This document shows, piece by piece, positions 1-11,742 of a stretch of 64,000 nt of DNA. The first letter of the stretch is position 1. Each line of letters opens with the position of its first letter. Made by a program: the position numbers and the translations under genes. Source of the DNA: Lumbricus terrestris (taxonomy: Eukaryota > Annelida > Clitellata > Crassiclitellata > Lumbricidae); NCBI GenBank assembly GCA_949752735.1, contig OX457042.1:25946612-26010611 (forward strand), given 5' to 3'. The notes beneath the pieces are model-generated. The model ran no database searches, was not told the DNA's origin, and saw nothing but the letters and a program-made list of their open reading frames with translations.

Positions 1-133
1 CACAAACATAAACAGAGAGAGAGAGCCGGTGGGTGAGACGCAACATGTACATGTATATCCATTTCGCGTGAAACCAATTTCCAGGCGTTATCACTTTTCG
101 TTAGCGTTTCGTCGAAGGCCCCGCTGGACCTAC

Positions 134-511
134 TGCTCCTCCTCTCACTCCTCCTCCTACTCTTCTACCTCTTACTCATGCATCTTCCCTCCCTTTACTC
201 CTCCTCCTCCACTTCCTCCTCCTACTCCTCTTATTCTTCTTCTTCCTCCTCCTCCTCCTCCTCCTCCTCCTGCCCCTGCTCTTCCTCCTCTTCCTCTTTC
301 TCCTGCCCCAGCTCCTACTCCTCCTCCTCCTCCTCCTACTCCTCCTCCTGCTCCTCCTCCTACTCCTTCTCCTCCTCTTCTTCTTCCTGCTCCTCCTCCT
401 GTTCCTCCTGTTCCTCCTCCTTTTCCTCCCCTCCTCCTCCTCCTCCTCCTCCCCCTCCTCCTCTTCTTCTTACTGCTCCTCCTCTTTCTCCTCCTTCTCT
501 TCCTCCTCCGC
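134..511. repeat. (TCC)n-type polypyrimidine tract
   Basis: Almost pure pyrimidine on the + strand, built from TCC and TTC triplets with interruptions. All frames look open because the triplets encode Ser, Pro or Leu runs, so the apparent proteins are artefacts. Mirror-like polypurine/polypyrimidine DNA of this kind can form triplex structures; that is general knowledge and is not shown here. Confidence 0.9.
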
Positions 512-1040
512 AGTCAGTTCCTCCTCCGCTACGTCGTCCAACTTCTGCATTCCGCCGGCGTTCTACGCAACCATCCATCCAGACGTTCGGTCACGGACAG
601 AAGGACGGGCAACGACGGCGACACTCTGCAATTGCCTTCTGCCATTGCCATTGCCATTGCCATGACGGCGGAGACGACGAGACCGGATTATTATCAGCAC
701 GCCTAATTGCGTTATTGTGGACTTCGATTAGTTATGCGTATACATCCGACCGCTGCAGGCTTATCCGGAATGCCACGCTTTAATTGAACTGTTGCGTTTC
801 GCATAGAGCACGACTGTTTGTCGTCGACTAGAATGGCGACAAAGCGACAACTGGGGATCGTGCCAAGCTGCCCCTCCGGCCCCCTCGGCGGATACGCCAC
901 CCTAGTCGCCGCCTTTTTTCTATAGCGCTACTTCTGCTGATGCGGTGTCCCGCCTCGTTCGGCCTGGCCGCCTCAGACGTAATTAAACGCGGCGGATATT
1001 TGAAGCTGTCCATTACTTTGTCACAGGGTATCGCTGACTT
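512..1040. other. Unique-looking CpG-containing spacer
   Basis: No recognisable gene. It contains a short run of the hexamer GCCATT near 640-662 and scattered CpG. No similarity between possible translations and a known family was apparent by eye. Confidence 0.4.
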
Positions 1041-1480
1041 TGCTTCTGTCTGTCTCTGTCTGTCTGTGTCTGTGTGTGTTTGTGTTCGTCTGTGTCGTTC
1101 AGTCTACTTGTATCTGTTGTATGTTGTCTGTGTTTCTGCTCGTGTTCTTGTCACTGTCATATTTTCTCTTTCTAACTTCATGTCTGTGTATCTGGCTCTG
1201 TCTGTCTCTGTCTCTGTGTCTGTGTCTGTCTGTCCCTCTGTTTCTTTCTCTCTCTTTCTCTCTCTATCACACACACCCTCTTTCCTTCCCTCCACATTTC
1301 TGTGTTGTTGCAGGTGTCTTCTCTTCTTCTCTGATTCATTCTTCTCTCACTTTCACACTCTCACTCTCTCAATCTCTCTCCTCCGCTTTCTCTCTATCAC
1401 AGCCGCTCCTTCTCTCCCTCTCCATCTCTCACTTGCCCTGTCTCTCTCAACCCCTCTCCCCTCTCTCTTCGACCATCTCC
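1040..1480. repeat. Degenerate (TCTG)n/(TCTC)n microsatellite
   Basis: Pyrimidine-rich tetranucleotide repeat mixing TCTG, TGTG and TCTC units. The long frames over it encode only Ser/Leu/Cys/Val low complexity. Confidence 0.85.
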
Positions 1481-1874
1481 CGCCCCACCTACACGTCCAT
1501 TATACTTGCCAAAGCGAGTGGTTCGAGCGACCGTGTCAAGAGAGGCGACGCGTGTGAAGCCTCAGTCCAGGCCCGAAGATATTTTCATAGTCGGATAGCT
1601 GCTAATGAAATTTCCTACCCTCTAGCCCACCAGCATTCGCCTTCCTCCACGCTTTATACCTCGTCACTAGGAGTGGCGTTGCCGCCGCCGCCACCGTAGC
1701 CATGGAACTGACATGCGGCGCTCTCGGCCAACGGATAGCCGCCGGCGATACCCGCGGTGTGGCGAGAAATTGAGCGCGGTCGAAAACAGTTCCGCAAAAA
1801 TCTATAGAGATTGGTACGTAATATACTAGTTTCTAAAATCTGAAAACTCTTCTGCTGATATTGTATTGTATATC

Positions 1875-1930
1875 TATAAATTTTTATAGCGCCTCTCGCA
1901 GTGCACACCAATCAGAGGTGCTCCCAGAAC
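1875..1930 (-). mobile_element. CR1-like LINE 3' tail fragment
   Basis: Read on the minus strand this runs GGGAGCACCTCTGA, then GCGAGAGGCGCTATAAA. It matches the 3' ends of the LINE fragments near 54.1 kb and 54.9 kb (GGGAGCGC, then GCGAGA and GCGC-TATAAA). No coding part with the WNxLP motif was found upstream, so only the tail is called. Confidence 0.5.
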
Positions 1931-2380
1931 GAAAGTGGGGCGCGGTGTTGTAGTATGTTCGTCGAGATAGCTTTCCTAATTTCGAACGGCCAAAAAATTC
2001 CCAATTTCTTGGCTTTGTGTTGCTTCTGAGAAGGAGTGACTCTGAGCGAGTGGGAGGCCACTGCACACTGGTTCTTCGGGAAGCCAGCGTAGCCTATTAT
2101 ACTTTTGACACTCTGTGTAGGTCTCTCCTGAAAAGGCGCTGCATAAATTCTCGGAATGAATGAATTATTTAGGAATCTATTTTTCACTTACTAAAATAGC
2201 ATCCCTGCAAATTTCTTCCACTAAATGATACTATAAAATTCGCCTCATCGTATTGCACCAGAGATGGATATATATGCAAGTGTGCATTGTTCGACCCGGA
2301 ACAGATTTTGCATCACACCTCCCAACGACACCGTGGATGTAAAGCAATCTCCTCCAGCAGCGTTGGCATTGGCAGCATTG

Positions 2381-2402
2381 GCAGCAGCAGCAGCAGCAGC
2401 AG
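2381..2402. repeat. (GCA)n trinucleotide repeat
   Basis: Seven uninterrupted GCA triplets, preceded by looser GGCATT/GGCAGC units. There is no sign that it lies in an exon. Confidence 0.8.
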
Positions 2403-2469
2403 CCTGGAGGCTGAAGACGTAGTTAATTCTGAGGCGAGCTGCGCAGCGGGTTCCCTTCATTGACATCCG

Positions 2470-3850
2470 GGTGCTTTTAGTGGCGCCAGATTCAGGAGGC
2501 AGACGCTTTGATGCGCAAATCAGAAAGCTGTTTAGTCAGACATTAACGACGTCTCTCGCCTGAATAAGTAAATGCGCTTCATAAATGACCAGGTAAATAC
2601 GCCATACATAAATCCATCCATGATGCCTTTACCTTCTGGATATGGAATTATGCGATATGGATATAATTATATTACCTAGATTCACACGGCGCACTTTCAA
2701 GCGGTTATTGAATTCCCCGTGATAATAGGTCTATCATTTGAGTTGTTTGCATAATATAATCATAACCATAATTATTTATTGTGCCAAAAAGTATACAAAA
2801 GTATACAAAATAACATCGCGTCAAACTATATACAAACAACTCACTTGGTTACAAAAAGAAATCCAAAAGAGACTGCAGAGTGCCCATGCACGCTGGTTAT
2901 GGCCACCTATTTACGCTTTCTGGTGCTAGATGGTTGACAGTTAACTACGATGAGCGTAGGTATCTTGTGACGTTTACAAATAACAGACATTAACAATCTT
3001 TTATTACACATCAAAATAATCCTAACCAAAAAATCGTACATCCCTAGTCTAAACATCACGATGCTACATACTATGCAAACGCAATTGTAAACGTTATTAA
3101 TAATGAAGTATCGAAATTAATCTCAACTATTAAACATCAAACCTAAACTATATAAGTAAGAAAACTTTAACTGTGAAACACCAAACTTTGACTAAGTATA
3201 AGAAAATAAAAGGAAGTGCTAGGTAAGGGGAAGGGGTAAGAGGTAGGCTTACTTCTGAGTATAAATCTTAATTTTATTAACTAACCAATTATTTAAAAAT
3301 TCCATGTAGGCCTGCTTTTCGTTTCTCGTTACAATAATTGAACGGTTTTAGGTGCAGCGTTTAGTTTTAGCGGCGCATGGTTATCTGTCGTTATCCCATG
3401 TTTTCATACTTTGCCTATGGAACTATTAGGGTGACTTGGACCAAGTGGACATTTTGATGACACTCTCATGCTCTTTTCTACCTAAAAATAGTCTTAGGCT
3501 TATTATAGATAGGCCTATCCTATTCTGTTCATTCGTTAGTCTTGTTAATGGATAAAGCCCAACCTCAAAGTGTCCACGGACCTCTGGCTAAGCTGCAGCG
3601 CAACTCTATGCACCGGTATCGCACTGACAAAACCTGTTGAACCTCGGGCGTCTTATAACTATCCCAACAAAATTAAGGAGCAAAAATACGATTAATTGCT
3701 ATAATCGTAGAGTCATAAGACGACGTAGCATCGTAGATTTAGATCGGTGGAATTCAGAATTTTAAGATCATTAGAAACTAAGAAAGCATTGAATGTCACC
3801 ATTTTCGCCATGAGAAATTTTAGCAATTTAAAATAGGTAGGCTATTTAAA
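2470..3850. other. AT-rich unique-looking spacer
   Basis: About 1.4 kb of AT-rich sequence with no long frame, no inverted-repeat ends and no tandem structure that I could see. One TAGGCCTA palindrome lies at 3510-3517. Confidence 0.4.
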
Positions 3851-3854
3851 AGTT

Positions 3855-3950
3855 ATGGAGGATGGATATGGAAAACTTAAAGAAAAGGCACAACACCGAG
3901 AAGAGTGGCGTCGTTGGGCATCTGGACCTGCCGAGAGGCAGCAGACCTAA
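3855..3950 (+). pseudogene. Possible LINE ORF2 C-terminal scrap
   Basis: A 31-codon frame contains KLKEKAQHREEWRRWASGP. The pattern A-x-x-R-x-x-WR close to a stop codon is typical of the C-terminus of many non-LTR retrotransposon polymerases (endonuclease/reverse transcriptase proteins). Nothing upstream in frame continues the reverse transcriptase. The call rests on one motif and could be chance. Confidence 0.3.
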
Positions 3951-4344
3951 AGAAGAAGAAGATTTAAAAGTTAATATCTATAGGCTATTTTAATTTTAGG
4001 ATATTGACATGATAACGATTGCATTGCGTGTCACATTTTTTAAAAAGTTTGGGTGAGTTGTGCCTCACAGAAAAAGGTCGAGAACCTCTCACATTCTAGA
4101 CCACATGAAACGAATACCGCATAATACGCTCTGTATACATGCAAGTTGCGAAGGAAAGTGAAATAAAGTACAGCAAAAAACTGCGCTGGACATTGCCGAC
4201 AATATATCCATATGAAGCCATTACACGGGACTTAGGCTAAACATGAGAGGAGCCCGGGATTTGACAGATGGCCGGAACATGGACCCACGGAGATATATTT
4301 ATAAGCAAACATTGTCGAAATGACTGGCGTCTGATGCAGTAACA

Positions 4345-4398
4345 GATGATGATGATGAGGATGAGGATGAGGATGATGATGATGATGATGATGATGAC
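4345..4398. repeat. (GAT)n/(GAGGAT)n microsatellite
   Basis: GAT triplets with GAG interruptions. Confidence 0.8.
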
Positions 4399-4437
4399 AG
4401 TGATGAGCGCATAAGGCTATGTTTATTTTGTGTGCTT

Positions 4438-4439
4438 CC

Positions 4440-4470
<31 letters not shown>

Positions 4471-4475
4471 TTATA
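4438..4475. repeat. (TA)n microsatellite
   Basis: Alternating TA with one TGTA interruption. Confidence 0.8.
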
Positions 4476-4774
4476 TAACAGCCATTAAACCCAGACTTGC
4501 TATATCGACCACTGATTCTTTGCTTTAAAGCAGTCTCGAGAGCTGGCAAAATGAGCTAAATCAATGTATATTTGAAATTTAAAAATGAATCCATAAATGA
4601 TATAGCATACATTGATGTATACACTATACATACACACAGACTTACAAACATACATGCACACACATCATGATCTATACATGCACAGATACAAACATACAAA
4701 TACACAACATGAATACATCAATTTATCAACGTATAACACGTATGCGTAAGCACATAATAATCATACATGTACAC

Positions 4775-5152
4775 CAGTGGTTCCCAACCTTTTTTGACTT
4801 TCGGGCCACTTTTTCTAAGTTGAAGAACACGAGTGCCATTTTTTCTTAGTTGAAGGATATTCGGGAGCCTCAAGGCTAGAATTTAATTAATTAAAAGCAT
4901 ATAAAATGGTTATAATTGAATCAAATTATGATGTTTGATATTGTTTATAGACGTCAAAATATGATAACTTGTAATAGAAAATAATTATCTGCTATATCCT
5001 GTACAAATTGTCGTTTTTTAATAAATTATTGTTAATTCTTTGACAGATGAGGGCCATTTTTGGAGGCCTGGCGGACGGCTACGGAAATTATTACTGGGCG
5101 AGTATGATAAAGCAACACTTTTGTTCCGCGGGCCACGGGTTGGAAACCACTG
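4775..5152. mobile_element. hAT-like non-autonomous element (378 bp)
   Basis: The left end CAGTGGTTCCCAACC is inverted at the right end as GGTTGGAAACCACTG. Terminal repeats starting CAG-GGTT are typical of hAT superfamily elements. The flanking 8-mers are ATGTACAC and ATGTAACA, which share the first five bases, so the 8-bp target duplication is only partly preserved. No transposase frame is present inside. The right edge adjoins the large CATA array. Confidence 0.75.
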
Positions 5153-5158
5153 ATGTAA

Positions 5159-5662
5159 CATACAATCATACATACATACATAAAAATTACATACATACAT
5201 GTATACATACATACATACATACATACATGCATGCATACATACATACATACATACATACATACATACATACATACATGTATGTATGTATGTATGTATGTAT
5301 GTATGTATGTATGTATGTATGTATGTATGTATGTATGTATGTTTGTATGTATGTATGTATGTATGTATGTATGTATGTATGTTTGTATGTATGTATGTAT
5401 GTATGCATGTATGTATGTATGTATGTATGTATGTATGTATGTATGTATGTATGTATGTATGTATGTATGTATGTATGTATGTTTGTATGTATGTATGTAT
5501 GTATGTATGTATGTATGTTTGTATGTATGTATGTATGTATGCATGTATGTATGTATGTATGTATGTATGTATGTATGTATGTATGTATGTATGTATGTAT
5601 GTATGTATGTATGTATGTATGTATGTATGTATGTATGTATGTATGTATGTATGTATGTATGT
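5159..5662. repeat. (CATA)n then (TATG)n inverted microsatellite
   Basis: CATA units run to about 5274 and then switch to the complementary TATG units up to the SINE. The junction is a self-complementary head-to-head array that could fold into a long hairpin. Occasional TGTT and TGCA interruptions mark sub-blocks. Frames through it encode only Cys-Met-Tyr-Val or His-Thr-Tyr-Ile repeats and are not genes. Confidence 0.95.
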
Positions 5663-5850
5663 GGGGCACGGTGGTGTAGTGGTGGCGTCGTTGCCTTGAA
5701 GCCGGAAGGACCTTGGGCAAGTTCTTCACTCGCAATTGCTCAGCGCTTCGGCGTGAAACTCCGATGTAGTGTCCGCTCTGCATTCGGGAGCGCCTCTGAG
5801 TAGAGAGAGCTTGAAGGGGCGATATAACAAGTGCACATACATACAAACAA
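5663..5850 (+). mobile_element. tRNA-derived SINE copy, B-box deleted
   Basis: The head has the A-box-like GGTGGTGTAGTGG. The centre reads ACCTTGGGCAAGT. The tail is GGGAGCGCCTCTGAGTAG followed by the GCG(C)TATA-type end and GTGCACATAC. Compared with the copy near 55.8 kb, about 36 bases including the B-box GGTTCGAATCC are missing between GCCGGAAGG and ACCTTGGG. This copy therefore lacks an internal Pol III promoter. Its CATAC tail runs directly into the next CATA array. Confidence 0.9.
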
Positions 5851-6098
5851 TACATACATACATACATACATACATACATACATACATACATACATACATA
5901 CATACATACATACATACATACATACATACATACATACATACATACATACATACATACATGCATGCATGCATGCATGCATGCATGCATGCATACATACATA
6001 CATACATACATACATACATACATACATACATACATACATACATACATACAAACATACATACATACATACATACATACATACATACATACATACATACA

Positions 6099-6132
<34 letters not shown>

Positions 6133-6441
6133 CATATATACATACATACATACATACATACATACATACATACATACATACATACATGCATACATACATA
6201 CATGCATGCAATGCATGCATGTATGCATGCAATGCATGCATGTATGCATGCCATGCATGCATGCATGCATGCATACATACATACATACATACATACATAC
6301 ATACATACATACATACATACATACATACATACATACATACATACATACATACATACATACATACATGCAATGTCATGCCTGCATGCATACATACATACAT
6401 ACATACATACATACATACATACATACATACATACATACATA
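5846..6441. repeat. (CATA)n array with CATG islands
   Basis: Mostly pure CATA units, with CATG islands near 5960-5990 and 6180-6270. A non-CATA interruption at 6364-6390 contains AATGTCATGCCT, which recurs in the second array near 10.97 kb. The array begins in the tail of the SINE at 5663. Confidence 0.95.
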
Positions 6442-8531
6442 CTGGTGTGGTCCTTAGCTCCATGTAAAAATATTTTTTGGAGAATTTTAAACGGGGCACC
6501 CTCCTAACTTATACGTTTAGGTTAAAAAATATTAACCTTGAAAATTTTGGGCGATTTGTTTGAGTTTTAGGGGTCGCTACCGGACGTAACATATATCAAT
6601 GTAAAGACACAGGCGAAACATGGAATATCGTATATTGTATACTATTACTAGTGTACATGTATAATGGTTGAATGCAGAAATTTAAATAAATTCTGGTGGG
6701 CAATGGACCCTGCTGGAGGTGGACTAGTGGCCTGTGGACTGGTTTACTATTTTGGACAAAACGCATACACGGACAAAAAAATGTTTTCCAGTTAATGTTT
6801 CCATTATTGCATCCGTCTTTTGCGACTATAGGTATACCGTATATTTCTTCACAATCAATATAGCAGACTCTGCATATGATCCTCATTATTTGTTTGAAGC
6901 TTGTTATACATGTTCATGAGTGTCACTCCACGCTTTGTAATGCCATTCACAACTTTCACTGAGCTCGCAGTGGCCTAATTTAACTTGAAGTTCTCGTGTC
7001 GTTTGACCATGTATATCAACGTCTTATTGGAGAAAACTTGAAAAATCTCGTGTTTTCCATGACAAAATTTTCCAGTTGCATTGAGCCTATTACAGCAGGT
7101 TCCAAGGTTCTTCTTTGAAGTGGATGTTCGATCCAAGTTTTGTCCAGAGTAGTAATCATCTGGCGCTTGGTATAAATGGAAGCCCCATAAACCAAAGAAC
7201 GCAAAAGTCACCAATTCCACTGAAAGATACCAAAGGTCATCTAAACATTTGTTCATTGCAACGTCTGCAACTGCACTATTTTATCTCCCTGTATTTTGTC
7301 AATGTCCTTAAAGATCTGTTCTCTGCAGGTCAAGTTGAGGAGTATTATAGATGGTGCATACGGTGCTTGAAACCAGACTTTGACGTATAGCAGGCAGATG
7401 TCAGCCATACCCTTTATTCTCTTCTTGTTGACTTGAATTATTTCTTGAACATCCATATCTTAACACTGTAAATGCTCTTGCCGATCAACCTCGCTCTGCA
7501 GTGCAGCCCTGCGGAAAAATCATTATGTGCTTACCCTTCGGTGAACCAAAAGAAAACATAACCACTGCTTCCAACTTAATTTAGGCATATGTGATAGCGA
7601 CATGCACTCTACAACAAATCCCTGTCCAGCTTCTGTTCCAACAGGATGCAGGCACCATGTCTAAGTCCACTGTTCACTGATGTGGTGTCAAAGCACATAG
7701 ATTTGATTTGATCAGTAATGCCCCAAGTCACAACCGCTTCATACACTGCAGACACTGAAGATTTTCTTGTCCCCATGATAACTTCTGTAAACCGAGGATC
7801 TGGTCAACACTCTAGAAACGAGGACATGAAGACGGTCTACTATTTCCTTACTGCAGTCTGCAGATGTCTTCCAACAACTTTCCACCCCAGTGAATTATTA
7901 GAGGAACTCTTGGTTGGCATTCAGCTTTCAAGTTTTCATAAATTTTTCCCGATTCTTTATTCACTCCTTAAGCATTGAAAAACAATAGAGATTGAACTCT
8001 GCGGTATCATTGCCAAGACATTGTAGTGCCAAAGAAAGCAGGCCTACAAGTGTTGCATTTCTGTTACTCACTTTCACCGTGGCATTGTCAAGACTTAAGC
8101 CTAGGTCTATTGCCAACTTTGTGTTCCCTTTGACAATAGCGAAATTATGCAATAGACACGAAAAAACCAAAATGAAGCGATATTGCCGCCAAAAGATGCA
8201 ATGACTGTGAATGCATTATAAAAAATGTCAATAAAATAAGTAAGTAGGTGGCAATCATGATGTCGGAAATGTTAATAAATATGTGAGTATAGTTGTCTAT
8301 CAAATTATATTATAGCGATTAACATGGTTGGAAAGCATATTAATGGAAATTGCGCATAGTGGACCACAAAGCCCAAATTGATTCTGACCTTGAACTTTAA
8401 CCTCTGGTAGCGACCCCTAAATGTCCTCATATTCTCTCCAAAATTTTTCTCAATTTTTTTCTCATCAATAGAAACCAACATAGAGGGTGCCCCGTTATAA
8501 AATCAAACTTTTAAAAATAAGGACCACCCTA
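6442..8531 (-). mobile_element. DNA transposon, TAGGGTGGTC-ended, element 1
   Basis: The left end GTGTGGTCCTTA and the right end, inverted, TAGGGTGGTCCTTA are followed inward on both sides by AACGGGGCACCCTC and then GGGGTCGCTACC. This makes long imperfect terminal inverted repeats of at least about 140 bases. The element sits inside the CATA microsatellite, so the target duplication cannot be read. The minus strand carries broken coding sequence (see 6858-7456). The superfamily was not identified. The termini resemble those of the neighbouring element at 8548, so the two belong to related families. Confidence 0.75.
6858..7456 (-). pseudogene. Decayed transposon-borne ORF (family unnamed)
   Basis: Three minus-strand blocks run in order 5' to 3', broken by stops and frameshifts. 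Block 1 (7456-7253) is a hydrophobic block with ADICLLYVKVWFQAP. Block 2 (7256-6975) has DDLWYLSVELVTFAFFGLW. Block 3 (6950-6858) has NGITKRGVTLMNMYNK and then TNNED. From memory, conserved blocks like LWYLSEELVxLAFFD and ERGVALI--YN---T-NEE occur in order in uncharacterised proteins of invertebrate transposons. I cannot confirm the family name. The order inside a TIR element supports transposon origin. It is clearly non-functional. Confidence 0.5.
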
Positions 8532-8547
8532 ATACATACATACATAC

Positions 8548-10518
8548 TAGGGTGGTCGCATCTGTAATGGCAAATTTTCAACTTCATTTTTATTCTTTCT
8601 CCAACCCAGCATTTGGTGCCACTTGGTGAAAGACTGATGCAGCCCCAAAATTATCCCGATAAAAAAATATTTAGGACTAGCACAACGTGTTTGAAGTTTT
8701 GGATTTTACGAAATATCATCGTCTTTTTGAGTATAATGATAATTTAGCTACATTTTTGGACCTATGACTAGTTTTGACTGAAATGCTACATTCTTTTAAT
8801 CAAGCACGACTGACAAGTATGTCTGACTTCTACAATGTTGAAAATGGTATATTATATATTTTTATGACCAATTGAACCATCACAATAGTATTTGACACGT
8901 GAATCCCTGAGATCGATGACCATAAACCTTTACTAGAAAGTCAACATATTGCTATGTTCTTTTGATAGGCCTGTTTTCTATCTACAGGAATCCTTTGTTA
9001 CACTAAAGGCTCTTTATTACGTGCTTAACTTTAACACAAATTCTGATATAATACGGACAAGGACCTGAATAACAGTTGAACTATAGAAAACTACTGATGA
9101 CACATGCATTTTCGTCTATTTTGGCAATCAGAGCAGAATGACACTGCGCATCACAGATAAAATTTATCAAGAGCTGCTGTAAAGAAATGAATTAAAATAG
9201 ATGTTGAAATTATTGAGATCATAACTTTAAGAAATTACTTATTACCACATAGGAGTCAAAGAGCAGCTTTTAAACAACTTCCAAAGAGAGCATCATAATT
9301 GAGTGCATGGTGAAGTCTACTCACATTGTTGTCTATTTCATAATATAGAAGTTATCCCATTAAAAGTAAAAGCCTACTTTTAGAGTTGAAAGAATTAACA
9401 CAGAGTCAAACAATTGACACATAGAGTGCTGTCAAGAGTGGACACAAATTACACTGACATTATTGTAAATTAACTACCTATTATAAATTAGCATTAAAGG
9501 CGATGGTGTCAAACACGTAAGCTATATGCAACTCAAAATCTCTACGTCATGCTCAGCAATGGGTCCAGCTGAAATTACAGTGGCCACTAGGACATCTCAG
9601 ACGACCAAGCAATACAAGGGAATAAGTATAGCACCCTCAAGACAACACCCATTGCTACACTCTTGGTGGCAGATGAACACCTTCCTTGGGCAACATGCCA
9701 GAGATTTCACTTTGAGGGAAGTGTATCGTGAAAACTACACCGTAGCTCAAACCCATGCAAAGACCAAATGCAATTTGAATTGTGAGACAGTGTAATAATG
9801 CCTCAGGTTGAAAACATTTTAGCCAAAATTTGAGATAAAAATTCGCATCTTAAAATAATGGATTTATACTTTTTAATATTACACCAGTTCCTTGTACCCA
9901 GTAACCCCCATGAACAATGACGGTAGAAAAAGAAATATTTCTCAGAAATCAGATCTCATTAAGAATTTTGGTGATTTTGCAGAATAAATCAATTATGTAG
10001 GACACAGATGAAACCTCACAAATTTTATATTTATCCATAATTATACTATTACTGTTCCCTTACTGTAACAGTCTAAGAACAATAAGCTATCATAATCAAT
10101 CAAGAGAAGGTAAAACAGGTAGTATTTGTAAAGACATAAGATATGACAGAATGTTATCTGTGATGCGGTATGTTATACAGGTTTTCTAGGTGTTGAGAAA
10201 TTTTTCTTGAAGTGGCGCTATATAAATTGATGATTATGATTACGATAAAAGTGGCAACATCATGTTTAAGTGTGGACCAACTACAGGTAGTTGAATTGAT
10301 TCCTGGTTTGAAGATTCCTGATTGACTACAGCCATATAGCTGCTTTTAAGCATTAGAAGTCTTGCTATTATAAGGGTAAAACTTTGATGGCGTTGTGCTA
10401 GTCCTAAATATTAATATTTTCTCTTACAACTTTTTGTGTGATGTTTCTGGGAAGAATGGAACCTAACGGCGCCTTGGAGAACAGTCAATTCAAACTTTCA
10501 TTTTTAACGACCACCCTA
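8548..10518. mobile_element. DNA transposon, TAGGGTGGTC-ended, element 2
   Basis: The left end TAGGGTGGTCG and the right end CGACCACCCTA are exact inverted copies. Further in, TATTTAGGACTAGCACAACG occurs at about 8668 and is inverted near 10383-10406, so the terminal repeats extend some 140 bases with divergence. Only 16 bases of CATA repeat separate it from element 1, and the array resumes immediately after it. No transposase-like frame was found, so it is probably non-autonomous or fully decayed. A LINE/SINE-like tail (GAAGTGGCGCTATATAAA) lies inside at about 10210-10230. Confidence 0.7.
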
Positions 10519-11190
10519 ATACATACATACATACATACATACATACATACATACATACATACATACATACATACATACATACATACATGCATGCATGCAT
10601 ACATACATACATACATACATACATACATACATACATACATACATACATACATACATACATACATACATACATACATACATACATACATACATACATACAT
10701 ACATACATGCATTATACATACATACATGCATACATACATACATACATACATACATACATACATACATACATACATACATACATACATACATACATACATA
10801 CATACATACATACATACATACATACATACATACATACATACATACATACATACATACATACATACATACATACATACATACATACATACATACATACATA
10901 CATACATACATACATACATACATACATACATACATACATACATACATACATACATACATACATACATACATGCAATGTCATGCCTACATGCATACATACA
11001 TACATACATACATACATACATACATACATACATACATACATACATACATACATACATACATACATACATACATACATACATGCATGCATGCATGCATACA
11101 TACATACATACATACATACATACATACATACATACATACATACATACATACATACATACATACATACATACATGCATACATACACATGCA
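10519..11190. repeat. (CATA)n array, second block
   Basis: Continuation of the CATA microsatellite on the far side of the two transposons. It contains the interruption CATGCAATGTCATGCCT at 10969, the same as at 6364, and CATG islands near 10586 and 11090. No gene. Confidence 0.95.
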
Positions 11191-11208
11191 TTCAATAAAC
11201 ACAATATC

Positions 11209-11322
11209 CTTCTTCTTCACATTGTTCCTCTCCTGGTTCTGCTTCTTCTTCCTCTTCCTCTTCCTCTTCCTCTCTTCTTCTTCTTCCCCGTTCTTCTTCT
11301 TCTTTTCCCCTGTGCTTTCTGA
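11209..11322. repeat. (CTT)n/(CCTCTT)n polypyrimidine tract
   Basis: TTC and CCTCTT units on the + strand. Confidence 0.8.
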
Positions 11323-11742
11323 CTATATACAGGCGACAATAACAGCATCATTACTTCGCACTTGATGTATGCATATACGCGAGCGGTATTGCCACATTAA
11401 TATCTGCTGTTTCGTGACCTCTAACCCTTTAAGAGAACATAATAACGCGCCGTTTGGCATTCACGTTCAAATGATCGCCGGAATTTATACGGATTGTAAA
11501 CTCAGATGATCGGCTTTTACTGCCGTCTTTCTCGAAACCAATCGAAAGAATCACAGACGGAGGCGTCTGAAATTCTTCAAATCCACATCGTTTATTCCTA
11601 TATCCACTTAGCATAGTCCGTATACGCTTTAGTTGTGCGGCAGGTTCAAAACTAACGAGAGGAATTCCGGACCCCTGGGCAGAGTTGTCACGGACCACAT
11701 AAACTACACCAAGGCTTCGTGAGAATATTTTGTCTTTTCTTC

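Noticed and set aside
5187..6440. Very long open frames (up to about 417 codons) of MYVC or IHTY repeats
   Set aside because: They are translations of CATA/TATG tetranucleotides, open in several frames and on both strands, which is expected because no phase of the unit makes a stop. Not genes.
10438..11365. Long frames over the second CATA array
   Set aside because: Same artefact as at 5.2-6.4 kb.
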